A stretch of 64,000 nucleotides of DNA from Candidatus Zhuqueibacterota bacterium (lineage in GTDB: Bacteria > Zhuqueibacterota > Zhuqueibacteria > Residuimicrobiales > Krinioviventaceae): NCBI GenBank assembly GCA_016928775.1, contig JAFGKD010000086.1, forward strand, positions 62,001 through 126,000, in the 5' to 3' direction. Shown here piece by piece: positions 35,567 to 44,938 of the stretch (positions within the stretch are counted from its first letter, which is position 1; each line of letters starts with the position of its first letter). The notes under the pieces are model-generated. The model saw only the letters and a list, made by a program, of their open reading frames with translations, searched no databases and was not told the origin of the DNA. The translations under genes and the position numbers were made by a program.

Positions 35567-36997
35567 TTACTCAATCCCTGCAATAGTTTCAAATAGATTA
35601 TCAAGTCGTTTAACAACCTCGGGATGGGTAAAATAGAGATTCTTTTGTTCGCTGATGTCATCCTGCAGGTTATAGAGCTGCCACGGCGCCTCTTGCGATG
35701 CGTCGTCCTCTGCGAGGCTCCAGCCACCTGAGCCTTTGCAATAGATCAACTTCCAGTCGCCTTGACGAATGGCAAACATCCCGTTGACCGAATGATGGAC
35801 GATAGCCTCACGAACGGACGTTGAACCGGCACGACCTTCGAGCACAGGCAAGATATTGTAACTATCTTCAGCTGCTGTATCCGGCAACGCTTCACCCACG
35901 ACCGCAGCAACCGTCGACATAAAATCGGTCAAACAAATGGATTCATCGCTCCGTGAGTGTGCCTTGATTCTTTTGGGCCAGCGAGCGAGAAAGGGCACGC
36001 GATGGCCGCCATCCCAAACATCGGACTTTTGCCCGCGAAAGATATAATTGGCATCGTGCCCGTATTGCGCGCCAATGTAGCGCTCGTCCGAACCATTGTC
36101 GCTGGTGAGGATAACCAGGGTATTATTGGCCAAATGGTGTTCATCGAGCTTTTTTAATATCTGGCCGACTGTCCAGTCGACCTGCGCAACAAAATCGCCG
36201 TAAAGACCGGCATTGCTGGCGCCTAGAAAATCTTTGGTGGGCACCCAGGGTGTATGCGGTGCCGTGAGCGGAAAATAGAGAAAAAACGGTTGCTCCGGTG
36301 TCCGGGCGCAATCATTGATAAAAGAGAGCGCTTTTTCGGTCAATGTCGGTAGCACTTGTTCAAATTGAAAGTTCGGTACAATCGGACCGCCGCGCCAAAA
36401 TACACCGCCGTCCCGAACCTCGGCGACCGTATCGGTTGGCTGTTCGACCACACGATCATTTTCCACGTAGACATAGGGAATCATATCCAATGACGCCGGT
36501 ATACCGAAAAAATAGTCAAATCCGACCGTATGCGGGCCGGACGCTAATGGTCTTGTATAGTCCGTTTTTTCCTCATCGCCCAGTCCCAGATGCCATTTAC
36601 CGACGCATGCCGTGCGATAGCCATGTTTTTTCAGCATGGCGGCGACGGTCATCCGTCCCTTTTCAACGAGGAGGGGCGAGTATCCCCACAGTACACCGGC
36701 TTTCAAGCGGCTGCGCCAGCAATAGCGTCCGGTGAGTATCCCGTAACGCGTCGGTGTACAGACGGCGGCGCCGGAATGCGCATCGGTGAAATAGATACCC
36801 TCCCGGGCGAGGCGATCCATGTTGGGCGTGCTGATTTTTGCATCAGGATTGAGGCAGCTCAGGTCGCCATACCCCAGGTCATCGGCCAAGATAAAGATGA
36901 TATTCGGGTGGCGAGTGTGGGTTGACGTGCATGATAGAAAGAATAAAAAACCGGCGACAAGTGATGTTACGAACAGCAAGCGGCGGAGATTCGGCAT
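35567..36997 (-). CDS. Type I sulfatase, predicted lipoprotein
   Basis: An arylsulfatase-family enzyme likely acting on sulfated carbohydrates. RBS GAGAGGAAAC precedes the ATG, and the signal ends LFFLSC, a lipoprotein site. The formylglycine motif is CTPTR in GAAVCTPTRYGILTGR, which fits C-x-P-x-R. The metal site starts with ILADDLGYGD and also uses VILTSDNGS. HLGLGDEEK and KWHLG are standard. Maturation needs a formylglycine-generating enzyme or anSME, which is not in the window. The neighbouring alkaline phosphatase is 66 nt downstream on the same strand, so co-transcription is possible. Confidence 0.96.
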   Translation of the reverse strand: MPNLRRLLFVTSLVAGFLFFLSCTSTHTRHPNIIFILADDLGYGDLSCLNPDAKISTPNMDRLAREGIYFTDAHSGAAVCTPTRYGILTGRYCWRSRLKAGVLWGYSPLLVEKGRMTVAAMLKKHGYRTACVGKWHLGLGDEEKTDYTRPLASGPHTVGFDYFFGIPASLDMIPYVYVENDRVVEQPTDTVAEVRDGGVFWRGGPIVPNFQFEQVLPTLTEKALSFINDCARTPEQPFFLYFPLTAPHTPWVPTKDFLGASNAGLYGDFVAQVDWTVGQILKKLDEHHLANNTLVILTSDNGSDERYIGAQYGHDANYIFRGQKSDVWDGGHRVPFLARWPKRIKAHSRSDESICLTDFMSTVAAVVGEALPDTAAEDSYNILPVLEGRAGSTSVREAIVHHSVNGMFAIRQGDWKLIYCKGSGGWSLAEDDASQEAPWQLYNLQDDISEQKNLYFTHPEVVKRLDNLFETIAGIE

Positions 36998-37188
36998 GCG
37001 CTGTTTCCTCTCAATTATTTTAGAGATGGATTGATGGCGTAATATAAAAATAATTACCCAAGCCGCAAAAGAGAAAGGTCAAAAAAACAGGAAATTGGTC
37101 TGGTATTTTCGATGTAAAATCAACTCAAAAGCACTACAACTCAAAAAGACTATTGCGCTACAATATTTTTGGCTCTAAATATTATGAT

Positions 37189-38115
37189 CTAAAATACGAT
37201 CTGCAAAGCAAGTTTGTTTGTTGCTCCCTCCTCAAGAATATCAGGGCATAACGCATAGTCAAACTGGTATTTTTTATAGCGCAGTGAGGCACCCAAGTTT
37301 ACATAGTCGCCATTTAATCCAATTCGCAAGCCCAACACATCATATATCCACGTTTCGAGGCCAAGATTGATAGCAGCCGTCTCATCAGTCGTTCGTGTTT
37401 CACCGATTGCCGCCAAGAATTTCGTATTGCCGATGCCAAAATTTAAACCGGCACCGTACCGCAGAGTTGCAGGAATTTCATCTTCATGACCGGAATTTGT
37501 ATCCCACTTGAGTGTCCCACCGATGTTACTTATGCCGATGCCAAAACTAACCTTATCGATAATAGTATGATCCACTGCAAGATTAAAATGAGTTCCAATA
37601 TCATAGCAAAGCCCTGAGGCGCTATATGACGCCAAAGAGTGATTTATATATTTTATGCTTGCTCCTATACCTAAAAAGGACATTACTTCTTTTCCGTAAG
37701 AGAGAGAAACAGCCATTTCATTATCGCTAAAATCTCCGGTTGGATTACCAGATTCATCTCGTCCATCGATTTTATTCACTGAATAGCCAATATACATCAA
37801 ACCCAGAGTTCCGATTTGCTTATGAGGATAGATAAAACTTGCTTGATAATGGCGTCGATCCATGGACATGATACTATACATGCCTGCAAATGTCATGTTC
37901 TCTATTTGATAAAGTCCGCCAGGATTATAGTATAAAGAATTGGCATCGTTAGCAATGGAGACAAATGCATTTCCCATACCGGCAGGGCGTGCACCGATTG
38001 GAATTCTTAAAAATGCACCACCAAAGCCACCGCTTCCCTCAGCTGAATAGGTCAAACAAACCTGCAAGAGGGCCAAAAGACTTGACATTATTGTGGTTTT
38101 TATGAAATTATTCAT
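37189..38115 (-). CDS. PorV/PorQ-type outer-membrane beta-barrel
   Basis: A 308-residue outer-membrane protein of the UPF0164/PorV group. A signal peptide ends near YSAEG. The mature start GGAFLRIPIGARPAGMGNAF with NSLYYNPGGL is the signature of this family, followed by 12 or more amphipathic beta-strands and a terminal Phe (ALQIVF). PorV-like proteins accept type IX cargo after translocation and pass it to the surface. The gene lies 38 nt downstream of the giant sorting-domain protein gene on the same strand, so it may be a dedicated partner for that cargo (inference). Confidence 0.9.
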   Translation of the reverse strand: MNNFIKTTIMSSLLALLQVCLTYSAEGSGGFGGAFLRIPIGARPAGMGNAFVSIANDANSLYYNPGGLYQIENMTFAGMYSIMSMDRRHYQASFIYPHKQIGTLGLMYIGYSVNKIDGRDESGNPTGDFSDNEMAVSLSYGKEVMSFLGIGASIKYINHSLASYSASGLCYDIGTHFNLAVDHTIIDKVSFGIGISNIGGTLKWDTNSGHEDEIPATLRYGAGLNFGIGNTKFLAAIGETRTTDETAAINLGLETWIYDVLGLRIGLNGDYVNLGASLRYKKYQFDYALCPDILEEGATNKLALQIVF

Positions 38116-38153
38116 GTTCTACCTCCGTTTAAATCTACTTGCTTCGATCCCTG

Positions 38154-41100
38154 TTAGCGCAGTACGGCAATTTTGCCCACAGCCCGCTCACCCTCACTCG
38201 ATTCAATGACATAAAAATAAACGCCATTTGCCACTGTATCCCAATTATCGTTTTTGCCGTTCCACTCTTCTGCCAATTCTACTTGTGCACTCATGGGTTT
38301 GCTATCAATAAGTGTTTTTACCAAAGTGTTCGCAGTATCGTAGATTTTTATGGTGATATTGCCAGGTTTGCTGAGACTGAACCGCATGATGCCAATCTCT
38401 CTATCCGGATTAAATGGATTGGGATAAAAGTATATATTTTCATTTGAAAGTTCATTCCCGGTCGGCGGGGTGGACAGCTGTGTCATAAACCTGAAATAAG
38501 ATTGATTGCATGATATGGTCTCGCCCGCACTGTTGGCGGCAAAGACTTTCCAATAATATGTCGTACCACTTTTTAGTCCTTGTTTTAAAAGATACCGGGA
38601 TTCACTAATATCGGTCACCTCATTCTTTACGGCAAAAAGCTCATCTTCGCCGTACCACAATGTATAGATGATTGTAGAATCGGCCGAATATTCCTCCCAT
38701 TCAAATTCAGCCGAGGCTGTTTCCAATGTGTCATTGAACGATGGAGATAAGAGAGAAAATGAATAAGATTGGATTGCTGAAATTGCTGCGGTAAAATTAG
38801 ACAACTCGGATTCATTGCCTGCTTCGTCCTCGGTCTTTAGGGCAAAATAGTAAAGTTTATTTGCAGCCGGCAGCGTTAGACTCATTTTTTGCGTAGAGCC
38901 TGCGGTTAATGGAGTCGGTTCATTTGTAGCGTTCTGGCTTTCTTCCCAGTTGATATGAGTAATCGGTACGTCATGAAAGCGAACGACATAATTCGTCGCG
39001 TGCCCAATGTTGCCATCATCTCCCGGCGCAGTCCAGGTTAAGTCAACTTGAGCGTGTCCGTGGCCAGTCGTAGCACCTAGATCATTGACTTTTCCAGGAG
39101 GCGTGAAATCATCCGATTGTTCATTCGCAAATATCGTATAAATGCCAGTCGAAGCGACCAATGCGGATACAACATTGTCTTCAACGTCGACTTGCGAATC
39201 TTGCACCAAATTCCACTCCTTTGAAGAATCATCCCATTTATAGATACCCAGGCTCGACTCATCCAAGCCCACAACTTCGGAAGATTGATAATAGATATTC
39301 ATCCCGCCAGGTTCCGCAAATACGTTATTGTTTTCGAATTTTACTGTAAACATTTCGCTGACTGGATATAACGTTTGACTTGCGGTGTAAGGTAGGGCAA
39401 GGGTAGCCAGGGAAATGCCGAGCTGATCCTCGGAAAAATTTTCTTCTTCCACATTAAAGTTGAATCCGCGCAAAAATATCCTGTTTAATTCAATTGACGA
39501 AAGGGGGAAAAGCGTAAAATAAGTGGTGAATGAACTTGTATTATTATTCACGTCCACAATAGAAATATCAAAATAGCCAGTGCCATCAAAGCCAGTCGCT
39601 TCTGGATCGATAGTGACAGTACTATTGTATCTGTTTTCCGAGCCAGTTTGCGAAAAAACAACACTTTCATATGTATCTCCATAATAGAGTTCAGCCTGAG
39701 GATCCTGAAAGAGCGCAACATCAGTCAATAAGGAGAGCTCAAGTGAAATTGTACTTGCACTATTCGAGACCGTACAATCAAGCACAATACCGGGATCATC
39801 ACCCTGACTGCTTTTTTTTAGTTTTTCTTGCACAGTTTGATCAAAATCGATGACATATTCGTCCTTTGCTTCTGTTACATCGAGTGATTTTTTAAGCATT
39901 CTGCCATCAACGATTTTATATAGCACAATTTTTACATTTGTCTCGGCGCCAGGCCATGCAATATAGCCATCTTCCGTTGTTTTGCCTAAATAAAGACGCC
40001 GAGTATCGGCAACCATATAAGCATGTGCAGAAGAGACGGGCCTGTTTTCGTAGATCACTCGAAGCTGACTATTGAACGGATCGCTTTGCGTGTGGGCGGC
40101 TAACAAGGTCGTCTCTGAACGCAAATCCATAACAAGAGTTGAATCCTCAATTGTCTCGTCATCGGGTCCCAGTCTATCATAAATGTAGCCATCGGGATAC
40201 CAGCCATAAGGAGGTATCATGATATTGACATTGGCAAAGTAGCTTTCCAATTTCTGTTTCACCCAGTCCCAACAGGGTACTTTTCGTTCATCTAGCTGTT
40301 GTGTGACAGTATGCCTTAGATATATCAGGGGGTAACTTTCCATATAATCATTATGTGATGACATCTCCTCGTATGTGTATTGCCAATCCATGAGGCCATA
40401 ATTTTCAGGGCATTCCGATGGATGGGCATCTCTATAGTCCGCCCACTGTGTACTTTGCCCTAAACCATTAAGATATTCGTCATAAAGACCAAATGCATAA
40501 TGCCCAAATTCATGGATAATGGTGGTATAGTAATCCGATTCATTTGGCCAATCACCAAGTGGTGCATTATTTCCCCATTGATCCCATTTCTCCCCGAAAT
40601 GAATTTTTATACTTGGTAAAAAGAGCCAACCATTATCTTCAATACCATTGACTCCGCGATTATTATGGGGATGATCAGATGGATGAATTTGCATATCTGC
40701 GTTATTCCAATGGTTTTTGTTTTGATAGATCGCAATCTTTTTGAACATGACTTGACCATCCGTGACGTTATACAAATATTTTGAAGCGAGCTTAAATCCT
40801 TCCTCCAATCTTGAAAAATAATCGTCATCAACACCCGAACGTTCAATTGAGACTACCAGATTATACTTGTAAATGGGGTGCAACATCTCAAGAGTATATG
40901 ATTCTCTGGCGCCTTTGATTTCATATGATTTATAAGAGCCGTCAAAGGTCATCTTATCACTATCCACCCACACTTCAAACATCGTATCATCAACTTGATT
41001 ATGACCATCTTTCACTGCCGGTTGCGTGTGAACTTTGATTGTTGCACGCAATTTAGTGCCAACGGACAAATTTGTGACATGCACGGGTTGTCCCGCGCTC

Positions 41101-43202
41101 CCTGTTGTGCCTGCTTTTTCAAATCCATTCCCTCTATCCACATAAATGGTTGCCCCGCCAACGCATGCGTTTTGCCAGCTGGCCATGATGTCGGCGGCGA
41201 ACGGAGGTTCAGGAACATAGAGCATACGTTTCACATTTTTCGCTTCAGCATTATCCGCACCAACAGTCACTGAATACAAGAGATTGCCATGTGGCGATCC
41301 AGTCGCCTCAACACTCCACGTTGATGTGATTGAACTACCGACAGAAAGAGTTCCGAGTTCATGCCTTTCTGATTCCCAGGATTTGAGTACTAGTCCGTCC
41401 GGGAGATCAAGCATTGCATAAACACCGTAGGCGATGCCATTGCCATTGTTAATAATATTGGCGCTAATTTGAATTGGATCAGGAACATACTGACCATCAT
41501 TATTCAATTCAAGTCCCGACGGGGCTTCAATTGTAACTGCTAAAGGCGGCATCAAGTCTTCATTTGGGATCAGTGGTTTATGAGCAGAGTTGTTCGATTC
41601 ATTTGCTTCCGTGATCGCATCATTTGGGTCTACCTTGACATAAATCTGTCGGTGTTCCGGCCCCTCGGGCGTTGTCCACTGTATCGAAGCGACGCCAACA
41701 CCACCGTTCGGTGCTATCGAAGCGATTGTTTGGAGGGAACCGATTTGTAGCCCTCCCCAATCTGGATCTCCATCATAAAATCCCACTTTAACCTGATAAG
41801 CCTCATTATTGCCGTTGTTGAATATATCGGCCGAAAGCGTTACAGTCTGGCCATAGCTGGGATGCTCTGGTATAAACGAAATTGATGACGCAGAAAGTGT
41901 AAGGTCTGGTAGTTCAAGACCGTAATAAACAGGTACAAAAGCACCACCAGCATGACCACCAAAACTTTCACAACCGGCTAACTTGCCGGTACCTTCAATT
42001 TTATATAGGGCATTTGTTGTCGTGCGACTGATATGTTCGCCTGCTTGCAATGTGCCACTCCACTCGATGTCATCTTTCGTCAGATTTGTGATCTGTACAA
42101 AATTATCATCTTCAAAGGAACTAAAATCTATTCTGCCATTTATGGCCGGCGTATAAAAGAGTGTGCCAATTCTTTTACCGGTATTATCTACGCAATCTAA
42201 CAGGTGGTAGTAATCGTTTTTAAAATACAAAAATGGCGAAATAGAAGCGGATATGACTTTGCTGGCCGTAATTTCAAAGAACACCTCCTGCTCACTAGCA
42301 GAGGTTAGACTAATACTATGAACTTCACCTCTATTCAAACTCCCGCTCCAGATTGATTCACCTGAATCAAGATTTCGAACAATGATGCTGGCGTTATTTT
42401 CGTATGAGACAATATTCAAATCATTCGGCCATTCGCCAACGAAACCGGCATATCCATAAAAATTCTTGCCAGTCCAACGTCCCGATCGATCCGGAAGAAG
42501 ATACCCCTGGTCAGCGTAGCTGAGTACTGAGACTGGCTCGCTACCATCAACTAACAAAAATTTGCTCTCAATCGATTCGGACGAAAAATATTCACCATTG
42601 TCTAGAATTCCCGTCCAAATGATTGTATTTGTTTCCAAATCTCTGATCCGAACTTGTGTGTTATCATAATAGCTAAAAACAATTAGTCTTTCCTGCCCAA
42701 ATGCACGTTCTGGCATATAAGTTAAAAATCGGCTCCCCACGCCGTTTCCTTGCTCGTCCATTGCGTAATAGCCCAGTACGCTTCCAGAAATTGGATCACC
42801 GATAAGCAAAGAAAAAGGATTTGAACTTTCCAGCCCATAGATACCTTCCCCCGGAGAAAGCGAGCGGAATTCATTCATGTTTAATGTCCCATCCCAGATA
42901 TTGATACCGGAAGAATTTTTAACAATAATATCTGTATTATCAGAGTACGAAAATATGAGCAAATCATCAAAAGTGTATGTATAGGTTGTATAATTTCCGG
43001 CCAATTGAAGACGAAAAGGTTTCTTATTGAGCTCGACATCAGGCATCGCCTTCGCTTTATAGTCTCTCGCAGCTCCAAAATATTTACTTTCTGCGAAAGT
43101 TGTTCCTTTATTTTCTTTAGCGATGTTCTCCTGACTCAAACTGGAAAAATTTAAGACAAAAAATGACATCAGCACGAGCTGCACTTTCATTTTAGCCATC
43201 AT
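38154..43202 (-). CDS. Giant secreted multidomain protein with metallopeptidase-like core, CARDB, FN3 and sorting domain
   Basis: About 1680 residues. AGGGAG precedes two adjacent ATGs (43202 and 43199); either may be used. After a signal peptide, four repeats of about 100 residues share SYxDNT..I..W.G.L..GE (FSYSDNTDIIV, FSYYDNTQVRI, VSYENNASIIV, SSFEDDNFVQI), like the IgGFc-binding N-terminal domain. Two CARDB-like domains follow (about 440-690). A metallopeptidase-like domain carries HEFGHYAFGLYDEY (His near residue 893), resembling the HExxH...DE motif of CLCA proteins. Ig-like, FN3 (about 1365-1460) and Ig modules follow, then a sorting domain (YFYPNPFNPDREIGIMRFS). The likely role is a surface adhesin or processing protease. 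Confidence 0.9.
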   Translation of the reverse strand: MMAKMKVQLVLMSFFVLNFSSLSQENIAKENKGTTFAESKYFGAARDYKAKAMPDVELNKKPFRLQLAGNYTTYTYTFDDLLIFSYSDNTDIIVKNSSGINIWDGTLNMNEFRSLSPGEGIYGLESSNPFSLLIGDPISGSVLGYYAMDEQGNGVGSRFLTYMPERAFGQERLIVFSYYDNTQVRIRDLETNTIIWTGILDNGEYFSSESIESKFLLVDGSEPVSVLSYADQGYLLPDRSGRWTGKNFYGYAGFVGEWPNDLNIVSYENNASIIVRNLDSGESIWSGSLNRGEVHSISLTSASEQEVFFEITASKVISASISPFLYFKNDYYHLLDCVDNTGKRIGTLFYTPAINGRIDFSSFEDDNFVQITNLTKDDIEWSGTLQAGEHISRTTTNALYKIEGTGKLAGCESFGGHAGGAFVPVYYGLELPDLTLSASSISFIPEHPSYGQTVTLSADIFNNGNNEAYQVKVGFYDGDPDWGGLQIGSLQTIASIAPNGGVGVASIQWTTPEGPEHRQIYVKVDPNDAITEANESNNSAHKPLIPNEDLMPPLAVTIEAPSGLELNNDGQYVPDPIQISANIINNGNGIAYGVYAMLDLPDGLVLKSWESERHELGTLSVGSSITSTWSVEATGSPHGNLLYSVTVGADNAEAKNVKRMLYVPEPPFAADIMASWQNACVGGATIYVDRGNGFEKAGTTGSAGQPVHVTNLSVGTKLRATIKVHTQPAVKDGHNQVDDTMFEVWVDSDKMTFDGSYKSYEIKGARESYTLEMLHPIYKYNLVVSIERSGVDDDYFSRLEEGFKLASKYLYNVTDGQVMFKKIAIYQNKNHWNNADMQIHPSDHPHNNRGVNGIEDNGWLFLPSIKIHFGEKWDQWGNNAPLGDWPNESDYYTTIIHEFGHYAFGLYDEYLNGLGQSTQWADYRDAHPSECPENYGLMDWQYTYEEMSSHNDYMESYPLIYLRHTVTQQLDERKVPCWDWVKQKLESYFANVNIMIPPYGWYPDGYIYDRLGPDDETIEDSTLVMDLRSETTLLAAHTQSDPFNSQLRVIYENRPVSSAHAYMVADTRRLYLGKTTEDGYIAWPGAETNVKIVLYKIVDGRMLKKSLDVTEAKDEYVIDFDQTVQEKLKKSSQGDDPGIVLDCTVSNSASTISLELSLLTDVALFQDPQAELYYGDTYESVVFSQTGSENRYNSTVTIDPEATGFDGTGYFDISIVDVNNNTSSFTTYFTLFPLSSIELNRIFLRGFNFNVEEENFSEDQLGISLATLALPYTASQTLYPVSEMFTVKFENNNVFAEPGGMNIYYQSSEVVGLDESSLGIYKWDDSSKEWNLVQDSQVDVEDNVVSALVASTGIYTIFANEQSDDFTPPGKVNDLGATTGHGHAQVDLTWTAPGDDGNIGHATNYVVRFHDVPITHINWEESQNATNEPTPLTAGSTQKMSLTLPAANKLYYFALKTEDEAGNESELSNFTAAISAIQSYSFSLLSPSFNDTLETASAEFEWEEYSADSTIIYTLWYGEDELFAVKNEVTDISESRYLLKQGLKSGTTYYWKVFAANSAGETISCNQSYFRFMTQLSTPPTGNELSNENIYFYPNPFNPDREIGIMRFSLSKPGNITIKIYDTANTLVKTLIDSKPMSAQVELAEEWNGKNDNWDTVANGVYFYVIESSEGERAVGKIAVLR

Positions 43203-43448
43203 AGACTCCCTTAAATGTTTTTGCAGACACAGTTGATTTTGATTATTATACACTCATTATTCCGTACACGCACACTTTGAATGGAATGTTAAATAAAGAA
43301 TCACGACTTGTCCAGATTCAAAAACTAAATTGTGCTCGTAAAAAGCAAAATCATAAACTACCCCTTTTTTCCTCTCCAAATTTAGAGTATATAAATAAAA
43401 TATTTTATAAAAGCAACTTATTTTTGCATGGCAGCATTGACAAAAATG

Positions 43449-44636
43449 TCAATCGTTCTTCGCCCACAGCAGCAGCGCCGCGAACATACTCAATGCAAAA
43501 AAACAGCCGGCGAAAAACGTTGCCGAGACACCAGCGAGAAGAAAAACGCCCCCCATAATCACCGGTCCCAGCGTTTGTCCCAACCGCAAGATCATGCCAT
43601 TCATGGACATGAATGCCGCGCGATATTCGATCGGTGCCAACGACGTGAGCAGGGTCTGTAATGCTGGCATATTTGTTCCTTGTCCAAAGCCCAAAAGTGC
43701 GATGGGCAACAAAAGCAACGGGAGGTTCGGAGCAAACGGCATCATGAGCAATGCGATGGCGTAAAAAATGAACGAAAAACGCAACAAGTTAATCTCGCGA
43801 AATCGCCTGGTCAATCGGCCAGTCTGCGACGACGTTATGGCAGTGACAAGAGACATGCACGCCAAAATCAGGCCGATCTGCAGAGGCTGCGCGCCAAATC
43901 GTTCCGCCAAATAGAGGGGGAGATAGGTCAAAAAAGTGCCATATAAAATAATGAACACGACCAAACTGACGCTGAAAAATAAAATTGCTTTTTTATTGGA
44001 CAGACTCTTCCAGGCGCTGCGCAGGTATGGGAGCAGCGTTTGGGTCTGTTTGGGTTTGGGCAACTCGAGTCTGGTGATGACGAGAAAACCTATCGGAATC
44101 GCTAACAAGGGCAAATAAAAAGGATAATACCAGCCAAATGTCGCTAACAACCCGCCCAGGAATGGATAGCTCGCCGTCGCGATGCTCAGGACACTGGCGT
44201 TGTACCCCATGGCTTCGGCTCGTTGTTTGCCGCTAAACAAATCGCCGATGATCGTGATGTTGAGTGATCCCAGGGCAGCAGCGCCAGTACCTTGCAAAAA
44301 TCGAAAAAGCAGGAGTATCTCAAAATCGCGGACAAAGGCGCACGCGCCACCGGCACACCCGAACAGCAGCAGCGCCGGCGCAAGAACTCTTTTACGACCC
44401 AATCGATCCGCTAACACGCCAAGCACCGGCGTGAGAAAAACGCCTGGCAGCGTAAAGGTGATGATCAGCAATCCGATCGATTGTTTCGGAATGGCGAAAT
44501 ACGCGGCAATTTGCGGAAAAGCAGGTGTGATACTCGCCACCCCGAGAACAGCCATGAGCGTAATAGCAAATATGATGCGCAAATTTCGATCACGATAAAG
44601 AGGTGCTGGCGATGGCTTGTGTTCGCTGCTGCTCAT
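43449..44636 (-). CDS. MFS transporter, drug:H+ antiporter-like
   Basis: A 12-helix major-facilitator protein of 395 residues. The N-terminus after a hydrophilic head is RIIFAITLMAVLGVASITPAF. The loop 2-3 motif LGVLADRLGRKRV and the LQGTGAAALGSLN segment (the helix-5 motif of drug exporters) point to a multidrug or metabolite exporter of the DHA1 type. No good ribosome site is visible. It stands alone, with copy D of the repeat family upstream and AT-rich sequence (43203-43448) downstream in which I see no gene. The substrate is not inferable. Confidence 0.88.
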   Translation of the reverse strand: MSSSEHKPSPAPLYRDRNLRIIFAITLMAVLGVASITPAFPQIAAYFAIPKQSIGLLIITFTLPGVFLTPVLGVLADRLGRKRVLAPALLLFGCAGGACAFVRDFEILLLFRFLQGTGAAALGSLNITIIGDLFSGKQRAEAMGYNASVLSIATASYPFLGGLLATFGWYYPFYLPLLAIPIGFLVITRLELPKPKQTQTLLPYLRSAWKSLSNKKAILFFSVSLVVFIILYGTFLTYLPLYLAERFGAQPLQIGLILACMSLVTAITSSQTGRLTRRFREINLLRFSFIFYAIALLMMPFAPNLPLLLLPIALLGFGQGTNMPALQTLLTSLAPIEYRAAFMSMNGMILRLGQTLGPVIMGGVFLLAGVSATFFAGCFFALSMFAALLLWAKND

Positions 44637-44689
44637 ATCTTTTATTCACCAAAAGTTAAAAGATTGGGGGACTTGATGCGGTCTTCCAT

Positions 44690-44938
44690 ACTGCAAGGCG
44701 ACAAAACCGTGTTTTTTTAGCAAAGTTAATGAGCCACGGATATTCCTGGCGCGGCCGCAGGCCGCAGCCAAAAATGAGCACTATTCTTTTGAATAGAACG
44801 CGGATTGAACGGATGGGACGGATTTGAACGGATGAAAAAATCCGTTTCAATCCGTTAAATCCGTTCAATCCGCGTTCCATTATTTCACTGATCATCCGTG
44901 GCTTGTAATTTGGCTGCGGTCAAAGGCCGCGCCAAGTT
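44690..44938. repeat. Intergenic palindromic element, copy D (complete)
   Basis: The largest copy. A leader AAACCGTGTTTTTTTAGCAA is followed by GAGCCACGG, a GCGGCC/GGCCGC hairpin, and GAGCACTATTCTTTTGAATA. The 72-bp palindromic core (44803-44874) has two 31-nt arms matching at 26 positions around GAAAAA, each made of ATCCGTT-type units. The end has ATCCGTGGCTTGTAATTTGG and a second hairpin. It is inverted relative to copies E and F, and its end abuts the stop of the MalY-like gene. Confidence 0.9.

Noticed and set aside
43203..43448. A plus-strand open frame at 43277-43558 in the gap
   Set aside because: It runs into the MFS gene on the other strand, has no ribosome site and a lysine/asparagine-rich random-like translation.
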